Source of the DNA: Rhizosphaericola mali
Lineage (GTDB): Bacteria > Bacteroidota > Bacteroidia > Chitinophagales > Chitinophagaceae
Assembly (NCBI RefSeq): GCF_004337365.2
Contig: NZ_CP044016.1
Coordinates: forward strand, 3,162,001 to 3,226,000
DNA: 64,000 bases
Direction: 5' to 3'
The notes below the pieces were generated by a model. That model had not been told where the DNA came from, did no database searches, and saw only the letters and a program-made list of their open reading frames with translations. A program made the translations under genes and the position numbers. Below, in pieces: positions 17,333-26,574 of the stretch (within the stretch, counting starts at the first letter, position 1; each line of letters starts with the position of its first letter).

Positions 17333-18160
17333 ATGGAAAAATTCGTAACAGAACTATGGGAATCCTTGAAAAAAGAATTAACACATTTGAAACAAAAAGA
17401 ATTGGGATCTATAGATTTACATAAAGCATCATTACTATTTTGTAACAAAGCCTTACAAGAACTAAAACTTTACATATATGCCTATCATTTTGTAAATCAA
17501 GAAGAAGAGATACATTTTCATAAGTATTTAGCTCCAAAATTTAACAGTGCCTATATTTTTCATTATCGAGCATGGAAATTTTCACTCTCTAAATCTATTT
17601 ATGGAAAAAAAGCAAAAAATCGGGAAGAAAAAGAAATTAACCGTTTTTTACTTCGCAATGCAGAATTATATAGTTATATGGCTCGTAACGACAACTATCT
17701 CGATGCTATATACTATACAAAAATTAAGGCTCAATTAGAAATTCCATTTGATGAAGAATTTATGCAGATCATAGATAAACAATTTGTTACAGCACATTCC
17801 TATAAAATAGCTCAACTACAAGCTTATAAAAAGCTATCCTTTTGGCTGCAAAAACAACAAAATTGCATATCGTCTCAAAACAATCAAGCTCAAAATATAG
17901 GAACCAATCTTAATTGGACAGATACAGGTATGTCGTTAACCGAGATGGCTTATGCACTGAAATACTCTGGCGCTATAAACCAGGGAAATGTAGACGTAAA
18001 AACAATCGCAGATGCATTAGCACAAGTTTTCAATACTCAACAAGTAAATATTTACCGAAATAAGCAAGATTTATATTCAAGAAAAAATCAAAGCATGTTT
18101 ATAGATAAATTACGAAAAGACTTAATTCGCGGCCTAGAACAGTCTGATTTAGGATCTTAA
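17333..18160 (+). CDS. rteC: RteC-family protein
   Basis: 275 aa. It matches RteC, the regulator first known from CTnDOT-type elements that stimulates excision: helical N-terminal half (FVTELWESLKKEL, then FCNKALQELKLYIYAYHF and EEIHFHKYLAPKF) and a C-terminal region with LNWTDTGMSLTEMAYALKYSG and INQGNVDVKTIADAL, a helix-turn-helix-like segment. Mobile-element rteC homologues are often separated from rteA/B, as here. The frame looks complete. It supports a mobile-element origin for this region. Confidence 0.85.
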   Translation: MEKFVTELWESLKKELTHLKQKELGSIDLHKASLLFCNKALQELKLYIYAYHFVNQEEEIHFHKYLAPKFNSAYIFHYRAWKFSLSKSIYGKKAKNREEKEINRFLLRNAELYSYMARNDNYLDAIYYTKIKAQLEIPFDEEFMQIIDKQFVTAHSYKIAQLQAYKKLSFWLQKQQNCISSQNNQAQNIGTNLNWTDTGMSLTEMAYALKYSGAINQGNVDVKTIADALAQVFNTQQVNIYRNKQDLYSRKNQSMFIDKLRKDLIRGLEQSDLGS

Positions 18161-18309
18161 GTCTTATTAAATTATACATTTATCCGCAACATCTTAAAAA
18201 ATCTCTTTTACGTAAGAAATTATCGTTTTTTGACAATCTCTATGCGTGAATTTGGAAACTTACCGAAAAATGATTAAATTCCATAAATTACAAACCCTTC
18301 AATTTTTTT

Positions 18310-18387
18310 ATGATTCTATCCTCTATCATTTGCGTAGCACTAGCTGTTTATTTAGGAATTTCATCAAGGTCTAAAAAATCAAAGTAA
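18310..18387 (+). CDS. Possible 25-aa hydrophobic peptide
   Basis: MILSSIICVALAVYLGISSR followed by a short basic tail forms one transmembrane helix of the size of small membrane peptides. No clear ribosome binding site is visible; an imperfect hairpin (18391-18413) follows. It might be real or chance. Confidence 0.25.
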   Translation: MILSSIICVALAVYLGISSRSKKSK

Positions 18388-18438
18388 AATCCCTTTGCAT
18401 AAAAATGCAAAAGGATCGTATACTTCATTATTAATTAG

Positions 18439-18612
18439 AACCCGTTGTGCATTTAGAGATTTTTTTCATTGAATTTGGGAAAAGATTGCTTCACTACGTT
18501 CGCAATGACGCGACTTATCGCCAATATTTTCAAATTTAAGCGTCTTTGCGAGGAAGAATGACGAAGCAATCTCCTAATTAAACTGTTTTCTTTCCTAAAT
18601 GCACAACGGGTT
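18439..18612. mobile_element. MITE derived from the IS982-type element (174 bp)
   Basis: The ends are AACCCGTTGTGCATTTAG (18439-18456) and its reverse complement (18595-18612), the same termini as the IS982-type element at 21827-22816. No transposase is inside. The interior holds a REP-like inverted pair: AGATTGCTTC at 18483-18492 with CGCAATGACG, facing TCTTTGCGAGG and GAAGCAATCT at 18563-18572. It could be mobilised by the nearby transposase. No certain target duplication is seen. Confidence 0.8.
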
Positions 18613-18726
18613 ATATTATATTAATTCTGTAGCTTTAATTATAATACCATATTTTCTAGGTAGCAATTCGGTTAGTTAAAAAATAATACAGTTCTACTTC
18701 ATTGAAATTCAACGATTAATTAATAT

Positions 18727-18751
18727 AGTTCGAATCCCTGCCTCACCGCTA
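18727..18751 (+). other. tRNA 3'-end fragment, probable att site
   Basis: AGTTCGAATCCCTGCCTCAC plus CGCTA reads as the T-arm and acceptor 3' strand of a tRNA (Ser/Leu-like). No anticodon or D-arm precedes it, so it is only a fragment. Elements integrating at tRNA genes leave such 3' copies. A terminator hairpin and integrase remnant follow. Confidence 0.6.
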
Positions 18752-18772
18752 GATAGGAGATCAAACTAGTTT

Positions 18773-18808
18773 AAAACCGTGGTAAATCAATGATTATCAC
18801 GGTTTTTT
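18773..18808 (+). terminator. Rho-independent terminator after the tRNA-like fragment
   Basis: AAACCGTG (18774-18781) pairs with CACGGTTT (18798-18805) and is followed by a T-run. The inner GTAA/TTAT bases can extend the stem. This is typical of a terminator downstream of a tRNA gene and was probably carried in with the att sequence. Confidence 0.75.
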
Positions 18809-18991
18809 GTTTTATTTCTAATCCGATTTAGTTCAAATAAATTCAAATAAAAAGGTTGCAATTCGGTTAGCACAAATTTTTAATAAAATTGCTAACCGAA
18901 TTAGATCTAAACATTTGATATTTAACAAATTACCGAGTTGTTACTTTGAAAGTTATGATTATTTCATTTTTTAACTTTTTAATGTTTAATC

Positions 18992-19345
18992 ATGAACTTA
19001 AATCCTTTTTCCATTAGATTTTGGCAAGCAAAATCTAGAAATGTAGATGGGCTTTCATTAATTTATGCCAGAATCACTATCAACGGTGATCGCATTGAAA
19101 TTTCAACAAATCGAAAAATTAATGCTATTCTTTGGAATGCCAAGCTTCAAAAGGCTAATGGAAAATCAGCAGAAGCACAAACTCTAAATAATCATTTAGA
19201 AGCAATAAAAACATCCGACTTCTTTCATTATCTTTCTATTCATGAAAAACTATCCAATAATAGAGCCATGAAATATATAGTGCCTTTTCAAAAATTAATT
19301 AGGTTTGGAGATAAATTAATCGATTCCTTAACTGAGAAAAAATGA
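18992..19345 (+). pseudogene. Internally deleted tyrosine integrase (N-terminal part)
   Basis: 117 aa. Residues 1-72 match the arm-binding domain of Bacteroidota tyrosine recombinases (GLSLIYARITINGDRIEIST, then ILWNAKLQKANGKS). The sequence then jumps to a core-binding-type segment (KLSNNRAMKYIVPFQKLIRF) and stops soon after. About 60 residues between them and the entire catalytic domain are missing, so it cannot recombine DNA. It lies just after the tRNA-derived att fragment and the AATTCGGTTAG sites and marks the boundary of an old integrative element. Confidence 0.75.
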
Positions 19346-19400
19346 TCTAGACCTCTTACAAGCTTAAAACTCGTTAATTAGCCTTACAGGGGGAAGTAAA

Positions 19401-20027
19401 TCAGTAAGTTACAATAACTCTTTTTTTGAGGTATCGAGGGGCTGAAGCTTCTTTTAGCATAAAATCAGCCACGTCCATTCTGGATATCTTTCCAACCTTC
19501 ATCCTCTTTTCGAAAGACGAATAGACCTTGTAGTTAGATGTTAACGGTGCATCACTCAATATGCCAGGTTGCAACATTACCCATTGTAGATAACTCTGTT
19601 CGAAAATATCCTCCATGAGTTTTTTGTCCCTGTACTGATCTTTCAAAAAGAGGCTGATGACCAACTTTATAAATATACTTGCATAGCGATACCCTTCACC
19701 GACACCAAATCCTGAAATGAAAATGACTGGGCTGATATAATTCACTCGCTCGGCAGCTTTGACAACTGCTTTGGCCATATCTGAGAAAAGGGTTGAATTT
19801 TTCTTTTGTTTTGTACCTATGGTAATCAATACAGCATCTGTATTTAATATAGCTCTTTCAACATCGTCTGGATTTGTCGCGCTTCCCGTTATTTTGATAA
19901 GGTTCTCATCGTCAGGCAATGTATCGAGCCGTGATGACAACGCTGTTACCCTATATCCTTTTTTAAGGGCTTGTAAAACAGATTGATATCCAACCCCGTT
20001 AGAGGCTCCGATTATTGTAATATGCAT
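19401..20027 (-). CDS. NAD(P)-binding Rossmann-fold protein (NmrA/SDR-like)
   Basis: 208 aa. The N-terminal MHITIIGASNGVGYQSVLQA has the GxxxxxG dinucleotide motif of atypical short-chain dehydrogenases; VLITIGT and VIFISGFGVGEGYRYA follow, and the C-terminus LQWVMLQPGILSD matches the NAD(P)H-binding (NmrA-like) family. The substrate is unknown. It starts 9 nt after the IMPase-like gene, in a three-gene leftward run with an AraC regulator. Confidence 0.82.
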   Translation of the reverse strand: MHITIIGASNGVGYQSVLQALKKGYRVTALSSRLDTLPDDENLIKITGSATNPDDVERAILNTDAVLITIGTKQKKNSTLFSDMAKAVVKAAERVNYISPVIFISGFGVGEGYRYASIFIKLVISLFLKDQYRDKKLMEDIFEQSYLQWVMLQPGILSDAPLTSNYKVYSSFEKRMKVGKISRMDVADFMLKEASAPRYLKKRVIVTY

Positions 20028-20036
20028 GATATAATT

Positions 20037-20831
20037 TTATTTTTGAAAATTGATGGCTACCGCTTCCGACGTACCCACTATGATGCTTTCATCTCCCCAT
20101 TTCCAGGCTTTCCCATCAGAAGCAAGTATAGTGGCACCCGCTTCTTTTGCAATCAGTATACCTGCAAGCCAGTTATGTGTATCCAAATCACACTGAGCGA
20201 AAAGGTCAATACGTCCTGCACCAATATAAGCTAATTGTAGGCCATGCGGTCCGTAATTTCGAACTACTCCGAACCTCTCGGTAAGCCGGATAAGTGCCGA
20301 TGATAAATCTTTTTCCCACTTGTTCGAAGATTTCAATTGATGGCCATATTCAAGAATAGCTATCATATTCTCAGCAGATTTTTTTTCCGATACAACAATC
20401 GGTCTGCCATTAAGGTAGGCTCCCTGATATTTTTCCGCATGAAAACATTCATCAGTTAACGGATCATAGATAATTGAAAAAGCAGGTTCGCCTTTCTCAA
20501 TCAAAACCAGATTGATTGTCCACCCTGGAATATGCTGTAGGTACTGGATAGCACCATCCATGGTATCGCAGAGCCAATAACATTCATAAGGTGCCGGAGC
20601 TAGCTGCGAATTATTATCGAATTCATCGTCACTTGCCCAAGGAATATTCCCATACTCGGTGTCTATGTCTTTCTTTAGCATAGACAGACAGATCTCTTCG
20701 ATAATGGTCAATGTTTTCATCAAATCATTTGGAGTTGTGGGAACAGGTGCTTTTCTAAATTCACCTAGAAAATATCTTCCTACATTTTTGACCGCCTCAA
20801 TGGCGATATCTGCACTTGTTGCTATCTGCAT
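20037..20831 (-). CDS. Inositol monophosphatase-like protein
   Basis: 264 aa. The FIG/IMPase fold is visible: the second metal motif is WLCDTMDGAIQYL (D89 and D92; canonical DPIDGT), followed by FSIIYDPLTDECFHA and GAYLNGRPIVVS, and a C-terminal DTHNWLAGILIAKEAGATI where WDxAAG is expected. The W-D of that last motif is changed to T-H, and DPIDGT to DTMDGA, so activity on inositol phosphates is uncertain. It is transcribed with the Rossmann protein and probably the AraC regulator upstream. Confidence 0.8.
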   Translation of the reverse strand: MQIATSADIAIEAVKNVGRYFLGEFRKAPVPTTPNDLMKTLTIIEEICLSMLKKDIDTEYGNIPWASDDEFDNNSQLAPAPYECYWLCDTMDGAIQYLQHIPGWTINLVLIEKGEPAFSIIYDPLTDECFHAEKYQGAYLNGRPIVVSEKKSAENMIAILEYGHQLKSSNKWEKDLSSALIRLTERFGVVRNYGPHGLQLAYIGAGRIDLFAQCDLDTHNWLAGILIAKEAGATILASDGKAWKWGDESIIVGTSEAVAINFQK

Positions 20832-20908
20832 TATTGGATGTTTTTATTGATGCAAAACTAGCCACAAATGGAGGAAAGGTGCTAGAACTACGAAGGGGTA
20901 TGATAGTA

Positions 20909-21778
20909 CTAATCACGGAATTTATTGCGGAAACCCAATGGCGTCATTCCAGTCAGCTTACGAAATAATCTTCCAAAATAAACAGGATCTTCAAAGCCGA
21001 GGGTAAAAGCGATTTCCCTTACTTCCAGGTCTGTGAAATAGAGCAATCGTTTAGCTTCCATTATACATTGCTCCTGAAGATGTGCTGTGACCGATTTTCC
21101 TGTCACTTCTTTAATGCTGTCATTAAGATGAGCAGTGGTCAGGGATAAATGTCCAGCATATTGGGAGGGACTTTTCCAAGCTTTATAATTGCGTTTCAGC
21201 AGTGCCCTGAATTCCTGTTCGATAATGTATGCTCTTTTTTCTTTCGAAGCTCTGCCACCGCTGTTGGTGGAGTTACCGGCTTCCTGAATAAGCAAACAAA
21301 GCACCGTGTTAACCAAATGGAATATTGCCCTATGGATATAAACACTTTGTTTCCCTGTTTGAAAAAGAAAAGCACGTTCTAAAATTATATCTATTGATTG
21401 CTGAAAGTTAAGTTGCTCTTCTTTGACAGGAAAGATGTGATGATGACTGCTATCAAGAAGCTTTTTAAATTCATCTTCCAAGAATAAATTTTCAATGCCC
21501 AGCATCCAGCCCTTAGACCTAACGCTCTTAACCAATTGATGTATCTGCCCCGGCTCTGTCCATAGGAAAAAAGGAGCCTTGACCTCTATCTCTTCGAAAT
21601 CGATCCTAAATTTATATTGACCTTCAAATGCAAAAAGTAATTGATAATGGTCGTCACGGTGAGGAACTGAGGTATCATGGGTGGATTCACTCATGCTATC
21701 GAGTGGTTTAATTAAAATACCATTAGTTCCACTATCCGATAGTCCATACTCTTTAATTTCCTTCTTGTTGCTATTCAT
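20909..21778 (-). CDS. AraC-family transcriptional regulator
   Basis: 289 aa. The N-terminal cupin-type sensing domain (PHRDDHYQLLFAFEGQYKF, FFLWTEPGQIHQLV) and a C-terminal double HTH (YAGHLSLTTAHLNDSIKEVT, VREIAFTLGFEDPVYFGRLF, then RKLTGMTPLGFRNKF) are complete. It lies 77 bp upstream of the IMPase-like gene on the same strand, so it probably regulates that small operon. The effector is unknown. The IS982 element lies directly upstream and may have changed its promoter. Confidence 0.9.
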   Translation of the reverse strand: MNSNKKEIKEYGLSDSGTNGILIKPLDSMSESTHDTSVPHRDDHYQLLFAFEGQYKFRIDFEEIEVKAPFFLWTEPGQIHQLVKSVRSKGWMLGIENLFLEDEFKKLLDSSHHHIFPVKEEQLNFQQSIDIILERAFLFQTGKQSVYIHRAIFHLVNTVLCLLIQEAGNSTNSGGRASKEKRAYIIEQEFRALLKRNYKAWKSPSQYAGHLSLTTAHLNDSIKEVTGKSVTAHLQEQCIMEAKRLLYFTDLEVREIAFTLGFEDPVYFGRLFRKLTGMTPLGFRNKFRD

Positions 21779-21826
21779 CTTTTAACCGATATAACGTGAC
21801 ATAAATATAGTGAAAATACTTTTTTG

Positions 21827-22816
21827 AACCCGTTGTGCATTTAGGAAAATAATAAAAAAAGATGGCTCATATTTCAACAATAAGTTGTATATTTAATTGA
21901 TTACCAGTCTATTAAATATTATGAACCATCTTATTCAAAACTACGAAATAATTCTTAAAACATTAGCCGAATTTCCCATAATCTACACACCTTATCTGCA
22001 GATTCGCCGTCCTAAGTTATCGAACATGGAATGTATTGCACTAGGACTTACTTCGGAGTTCATGAGCATAGATTCTGAAAATCAATTATTTAGGATGCTA
22101 AAAGGTACAAATTTGGAATATAAAATAGACAGGTCTGTATTTAACAGGAGAAGAAAGATGTTGTTTTTATTGACGGAACAAGTGCGCCAGCACATTGCCA
22201 ATATACTGAATGAAACTGAACAGTTTTTCATTGTAGACAGCATACCGTTGGACATCTGCAAAATGTCCAGAGCTAGTCGCTCTACGGTCTGTAGGGAGTA
22301 TTTAGAAACCGCACCATCCAAAGGATTCTGCGCTTCACAGAATCGCTGGTTTTACAGATACAAAATACATACGGTTATTTCAGCCAGCGGTACAGTCCAG
22401 CACTTTGACATGACCTGCGGCGCCGTTCACGATGTCCATTTTTTAAAGGATGTACAGGCTGAAATGCGCGACTGCACTATCATTGGAGACAAGGGATACA
22501 TTGCGCCCCCCCAACAACTGGACCTTTTTAGAACCGTAAACATCCAGTTGGAAGTCCCTATGAGGGCAAATCAACATAACTATAATCCTCCGCCACATAT
22601 CATCAGAAAGACTAGAAAAAGAATAGAGACTTTTTTCTCTCAACTATGCGCTCAGTTTATGATACAAAGAAACTTTTCAAAATCATTCAATGGGTTTAAA
22701 ACTAGAATCCTCAACAAAATAACGGCTACTACTATCATTCAATTCCTTAAGAAAACGGTTTTTCAACGAAACATAAACAACCTAAAAATTAACATTGCCT
22801 AAATGCACAACGGGTT
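21827..22816. mobile_element. IS982-family insertion sequence
   Basis: Bounded by 19-bp perfect inverted repeats, AACCCGTTGTGCATTTAGG at 21827-21845 and its complement at 22798-22816, enclosing one full transposase. Length is about 990 bp, usual for the family. No clear target duplication was seen. The MITE at 18439-18612 shares its ends. Confidence 0.9.
21897..22802 (+). CDS. IS982-family transposase
   Basis: 301 aa from the first in-frame codon; the ATG at 21921 (MNHLIQNY) is an alternative start. The DDE fold is recognisable: FFIVDSIPLDICKMSRA with the first Asp, RWFYRYKIHTVISASG, then CTIIGDKGYIAPPQQ with the second Asp, and the last Glu in RKRIETFFSQLCAQF. The frame is intact, so the element may be active and could also mobilise the 174-bp MITE. 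The stop codon lies inside the right inverted repeat. Confidence 0.9.
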   Translation: MITSLLNIMNHLIQNYEIILKTLAEFPIIYTPYLQIRRPKLSNMECIALGLTSEFMSIDSENQLFRMLKGTNLEYKIDRSVFNRRRKMLFLLTEQVRQHIANILNETEQFFIVDSIPLDICKMSRASRSTVCREYLETAPSKGFCASQNRWFYRYKIHTVISASGTVQHFDMTCGAVHDVHFLKDVQAEMRDCTIIGDKGYIAPPQQLDLFRTVNIQLEVPMRANQHNYNPPPHIIRKTRKRIETFFSQLCAQFMIQRNFSKSFNGFKTRILNKITATTIIQFLKKTVFQRNINNLKINIA

Positions 22817-22963
22817 AATTAGATTCAGTAAATCTATTAAATTATTTGATATTCTCAACAAAACAAATCTGCCAACCAAAATTAAATTATCGAAAATTGG
22901 GTATTAAAATCCATTCTGATAAATAAAAACTAACAAAAATTAGTAATTAATTCTTCATATTTG

Positions 22964-22976
22964 CTAAATATTTTAG
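22964..22976. promoter_or_regulatory. Palindrome upstream of umuD, possible SOS operator
   Basis: CTAAATATTTTAG (CTAAA/TTTAG arms) lies 10 bp before the umuD ATG. A second dyad, ACTAA/TTAGT, lies about 30 bp upstream of it. A LexA-type operator is plausible in this place but the Bacteroidota consensus is not known well enough to confirm. Confidence 0.35.
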
Positions 22977-22985
22977 TATTTACAA

Positions 22986-23408
22986 ATGATGATTATTTCA
23001 AAATATCAAGAATCAATGGCTATTGTTTTGCCATTTTTTATAAACCGAGTTCCTGCAGGCTTCCCATCTCCCGCAGCTGATTATGCAAAAGAGGATATCG
23101 ATTTACCTAAGGAATTGATTAAAAATCCATTATCTACATTTCTAGTTCGTGCTGATGGAGAAAGTATGATCGGTGCAGGAATAAATAGCGGAGCAATATT
23201 GATTGTTGATCGTTCCTTAACTGCTAAAAATGGTTCTATTGTGGTGGCTTGCATTTCTGGAGAATTTACCATTAAAAGATTAGTAAGGATTTCTGGAAAA
23301 TGGTATTTACAACCTGAAAATAATGCGTTTCCTTCCGTTTTAATCAGTGGCAAAGATGATGCAATAATTTGGGGAGTTGTTACATCGGCTGTAAATCAAT
23401 TTATATGA
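22986..23408 (+). CDS. umuD: UmuD-type S24 peptidase, DNA polymerase V accessory subunit
   Basis: 140 aa. The self-cleavage site is A24-G25 ([10 protein letters not shown]). The Ser-Lys pair is S60 (DGESM) and K97 (FTIKR), at the same numbers as in E. coli UmuD. After RecA-stimulated cleavage the C-terminal form joins UmuC as polymerase V for mutagenic lesion bypass. The stop overlaps the umuC ATG (ATGA), so the two are coupled. Confidence 0.93.
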   Translation: MMIISKYQESMAIVLPFFINRVPAGFPSPAADYAKEDIDLPKELIKNPLSTFLVRADGESMIGAGINSGAILIVDRSLTAKNGSIVVACISGEFTIKRLVRISGKWYLQPENNAFPSVLISGKDDAIIWGVVTSAVNQFI

Positions 23409-24664
23409 TTGGACTAATTGATTGTAATAACTTTTACGTGAGTTGTGAACGTGTATTTCGTCCAGATCTCAATGGTGTCCCAGTTGTGGTATTGTCAAAC
23501 AATGACGGTTGTGTCATATCTCGTAGCAATGAAGCAAAAGCATTGGGTATTAAAATGGGACTACCTTATTATCAATTATTAGAGTTACCATTTGGAAAAG
23601 AAGTAAAAGTATTTAGTTCTAATTATACTTTATATGGAAGTTTAAGTAATCGTGTACATTCTATACTTAGGCGTTACGTTCCTACTGTCGAGGATTATTC
23701 AATAGACGAATCATTCTTAGATTTTAGTAGTATAGAGCATTATATAACCGATCTTTTCCAGTTGGGAATTGAAATTAGAAAAGCAATATTAAAAGAAGTG
23801 GGTATTCCTGTTTGCGTTGGTATAGCTCCAACAAAAGCCCTTGCAAAAGCTGCAAACAAATATGCAAAGAAGGAAACTAAAGAGGGTGTGTATTTATGTA
23901 AAGAAGATACGCAAACAGTTTTGAAATGGACTGAGATTGGCGATGTTTGGGGCATTGGAAGGCAATATGAAAATGCATTACTAAAATTGAATATTACCAA
24001 CGCTTGGCAATTTGCGCAATTACCAGAAAAATATGTTTTACAAAAAATGACGGTGGTAGGACATCGTCTTTGGAAGGAGCTAAATGGCATTTCATGTATT
24101 GAAATGGAATTAGAGACGCCCGATAAAAAAAACATGGTCGTATCAAGATCTATCCCTCGTAGTTTAACTAAATATGAGGATGTTGAAAATGCCGTATTCA
24201 AACATATAGATACCCTAGCTATGAAACTACGTAGACAAAAACAATGCACTAGCTCCATTTCTGTATTTGTACATACTAATAGATTTAGAACCCAAGACAA
24301 ACAATATTACAATAGTTTTAAAGTTCCCTTACTAAAAGCATCCAACAATACAACTACACTGATCAGAGTGGCTAAAGTAGGTTTACAAAAGATATTCAAA
24401 CCAGGATTTAATTACAAAAAATGCGGAGTAATGGCATTTGATTTATGCCCTGAGAATGTATTACAAGGATCATTGTTTTCTGTTGCAGAAAATGATAAAT
24501 CCAATACTGCAATGCATGTTATGGATGAAATAAACAAGCGATATGGCTATAAAGTCACACGGATTGCTGCTCATGGATTTTTGCATAAAGCACACATGTT
24601 GATAAATCATATTTCACCATGCTATACAACAGAATTGGATGATATATTAACTATAAAAATTTAG
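23405..24664 (+). CDS. umuC: UmuC, catalytic subunit of DNA polymerase V
   Basis: 419 aa from the ATG at 23405 that overlaps the umuD stop; a longer in-frame reading from 23369 would overlap umuD and is not needed. Y-family polymerase motifs are present: [17 protein letters not shown] with Asp6, [15 protein letters not shown], and [10 protein letters not shown] with the second pair of acidic residues. The little-finger domain and C-terminal region follow. The enzyme copies past DNA damage at low fidelity. It lies between an IS982 copy and other rearranged genes, which fits a horizontally moved umuDC. Confidence 0.95.
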   Translation: MIGLIDCNNFYVSCERVFRPDLNGVPVVVLSNNDGCVISRSNEAKALGIKMGLPYYQLLELPFGKEVKVFSSNYTLYGSLSNRVHSILRRYVPTVEDYSIDESFLDFSSIEHYITDLFQLGIEIRKAILKEVGIPVCVGIAPTKALAKAANKYAKKETKEGVYLCKEDTQTVLKWTEIGDVWGIGRQYENALLKLNITNAWQFAQLPEKYVLQKMTVVGHRLWKELNGISCIEMELETPDKKNMVVSRSIPRSLTKYEDVENAVFKHIDTLAMKLRRQKQCTSSISVFVHTNRFRTQDKQYYNSFKVPLLKASNNTTTLIRVAKVGLQKIFKPGFNYKKCGVMAFDLCPENVLQGSLFSVAENDKSNTAMHVMDEINKRYGYKVTRIAAHGFLHKAHMLINHISPCYTTELDDILTIKI

Positions 24665-24694
24665 GCTGTTTATTTTTTTAATTAGTAACAAGTA

Positions 24695-25792
24695 TTAATT
24701 ATATACTTCTCGCTTGGGATTTAACATCCTTTCTTTTTTGTTATCCAATAGCGCAAGATCATTTTTTCCCATTCTTTTATATAAAAGCGATCTAAATTGA
24801 TATACTTCCGAATTCGTATGATTAATCTCTATTGATTTGCTAAAATAAAATAAAGCCTTATCATTTTGTTTTAAATCAAAATAAACTCTTCCTAAAAAAT
24901 AAGTTGCAGTATCGCTTCTTTGATTAAAACTCAACGCTTTTTTTAGATCATTTATTGAAAGATCATATAGTTTCAACCTAAAGTAGATCTTAGCTCTTTC
25001 GCAATATATATCATTTGTCAACGGTGCAATTCCAATCGATTTATTAATATCATCAAGTGCTTGATTATAGTTTTGCAAAATATAATTAACTCCTGATTTT
25101 CCATGCCAATAAGAAAATTCATTAGGGGCCATCTTAGTTGCGGTATTAAAATCCGCTAAAGATTCATACAAATTCTTTTGATAAAATTCTATAGTGGCTT
25201 TCAAACCATAGACTTCAGCACTTTGTGTTTTATTAGAAATGCATCTATTACAATCAGCTAAAGCATCATCAAATTTTTCCATCTGCCCAAAAACATGGGC
25301 TCTAAATGAATATGATTCCATATCTAAGCTATCTATAGCAATTGCTCTGTTTGCATCAATAAGTGCACCATTGTAATTTTTCATAATTAAGTAAAGTCTA
25401 CCTCTATTTATTAAGGCATCTTTGGGCGAACTATTTAACTTAATCGCAGCACTATAATCATTGATGCTCTTGATATATTGTTGCATAGAGAAGTAACAAT
25501 ATGCTCGAAGTAAATAACTATTCTCATTTTTATTGCTTAAAGCAATAGATTGATCTAAAGATTGAATACATTTTTGTATATCATTCTTAACAAAATACGC
25601 CTGAGCAAGGCTATAATATAACTCGTCAGTAGGTTTTGTTTTTATTTGCTCTTTAATTATAGAAATAGCACTATCGTACTGTTTATTTGCTATTAAAATT
25701 TGCCAATCTTGGGTGGTTTGTGAGTATATATACTTTGATAGAAAAAAAGATAAAAAAATTGCAATTAGCCGCGTACTTATAATTTTTGTCAT
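24695..25792 (-). CDS. TPR-repeat protein with signal peptide
   Basis: 365 aa. A signal peptide (RLIAIFLSFFLSKYIYSQ) is followed by about nine tetratricopeptide repeats of 34 residues (for example YYSLAQAYFVKNDIQKCIQS and SYLLRAYCYFSMQQYIKSI). It is a periplasmic or surface-exposed scaffold of unknown partner, ending with RMLNPKREVYN. It converges with umuC, and no enzyme domain is visible. Confidence 0.8.
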   Translation of the reverse strand: MTKIISTRLIAIFLSFFLSKYIYSQTTQDWQILIANKQYDSAISIIKEQIKTKPTDELYYSLAQAYFVKNDIQKCIQSLDQSIALSNKNENSYLLRAYCYFSMQQYIKSINDYSAAIKLNSSPKDALINRGRLYLIMKNYNGALIDANRAIAIDSLDMESYSFRAHVFGQMEKFDDALADCNRCISNKTQSAEVYGLKATIEFYQKNLYESLADFNTATKMAPNEFSYWHGKSGVNYILQNYNQALDDINKSIGIAPLTNDIYCERAKIYFRLKLYDLSINDLKKALSFNQRSDTATYFLGRVYFDLKQNDKALFYFSKSIEINHTNSEVYQFRSLLYKRMGKNDLALLDNKKERMLNPKREVYN

Positions 25793-25872
25793 TTAGCGAA
25801 TTTTGGATAACGCAAATATAAATTGTTGCATTTTAATTTCAATTCTAAATTATAATCTAAAAATTCTAAATT

Positions 25873-26574
25873 CTATTTAATCTTATTTTGTATCTCTCTA
25901 GTATTAGTATCCTCTCCACGCATTCCTGTAACTCTAACAACATGTTTAGCCTCCAAAATCCCATCTTCCAACGGTTGCATTAAATTTTCAATATCTTGTT
26001 TCGTATCAGCAATTAACCATTCGTTCCACTTATTTTCTGGAATAATTAAGGGCATTCTTTTTTTTACGTTATGAATTTTCGTCAATAAATCATTTGCAGG
26101 AGTTGTAATAATGGAAAATGTATACATTATTTCTCCTGTTTCTTGATCCGTCCATGGTGCATATACAATACCCAAGGAAAATATATTGTGCTCTGGAAAA
26201 GTCAGATAGTAATTCTCAGTTTCTTTCTGCCCCTTTATACTATGAGGCTCATAAAATCCGTCAACCAATAAAAGTCCTCGATTTTTTAAGATGTAAGGAG
26301 CGTAACTTTTTTTCTCAAAAATAGATTCACTTTCCGCATTTAAGGTATTTGCGTACTTTTTAGCATCGTCTTCGGTTTTAACCCAAAAAGGTAACAGCTT
26401 CCATCTTGATGGCTGAATCAATTTAGAATCACTATTTAATATTGTTGGCAAAAATGGTCGAGCAAATCCAGAAACATGATAAAAACTTTCAATAGCCGTT
26501 TGAATTACTAAAGATTTATTTATTGCAAATTTCTCTAGCTTTTCCTTTGGAGCGGTTGAAACATGGTAACACAT
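25873..26574 (-). CDS. SRAP (HMCES/YedK) DNA-abasic-site shield protein
   Basis: 233 aa. The catalytic Cys2 follows the start Met (MCYHVST). Other family marks are ARPFLPTIL, WKLLPFWVK, NAESES (where NARAE is usual), LLVDGFYEPH and FSIITTPAND, then IHNVKKRMPLIIPE with the conserved His. SRAP proteins bind covalently to abasic sites in single-stranded DNA and are often found beside SOS genes, here umuDC 1.2 kb away. It is complete. Confidence 0.92.
   Translation of the reverse strand: MCYHVSTAPKEKLEKFAINKSLVIQTAIESFYHVSGFARPFLPTILNSDSKLIQPSRWKLLPFWVKTEDDAKKYANTLNAESESIFEKKSYAPYILKNRGLLLVDGFYEPHSIKGQKETENYYLTFPEHNIFSLGIVYAPWTDQETGEIMYTFSIITTPANDLLTKIHNVKKRMPLIIPENKWNEWLIADTKQDIENLMQPLEDGILEAKHVVRVTGMRGEDTNTREIQNKIK

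Larger units (their letters stand above)
18663..18904. repeat. Three AATTCGGTTAG sites around a tRNA-like att core
   Basis: GCAATTCGGTTAG occurs at 18663-18675 and 18858-18870, and the inverted form CTAACCGAATT at 18892-18902. The last two form a 13-bp perfect dyad (18860-18872 / 18890-18902). They bracket the tRNA 3' fragment and lie just before an integrase remnant, as arm-type recombinase sites or an integrase operator would. Confidence 0.6.

Noticed and set aside
18721-18751. Complete tRNA gene
   Set aside because: Only the T-arm and acceptor 3' strand are present; no D-arm or anticodon arm upstream.
21818-22824. Target-site duplication of the IS982 element
   Set aside because: Flanks TTTTTG and AATTAG do not match at any sensible boundary.
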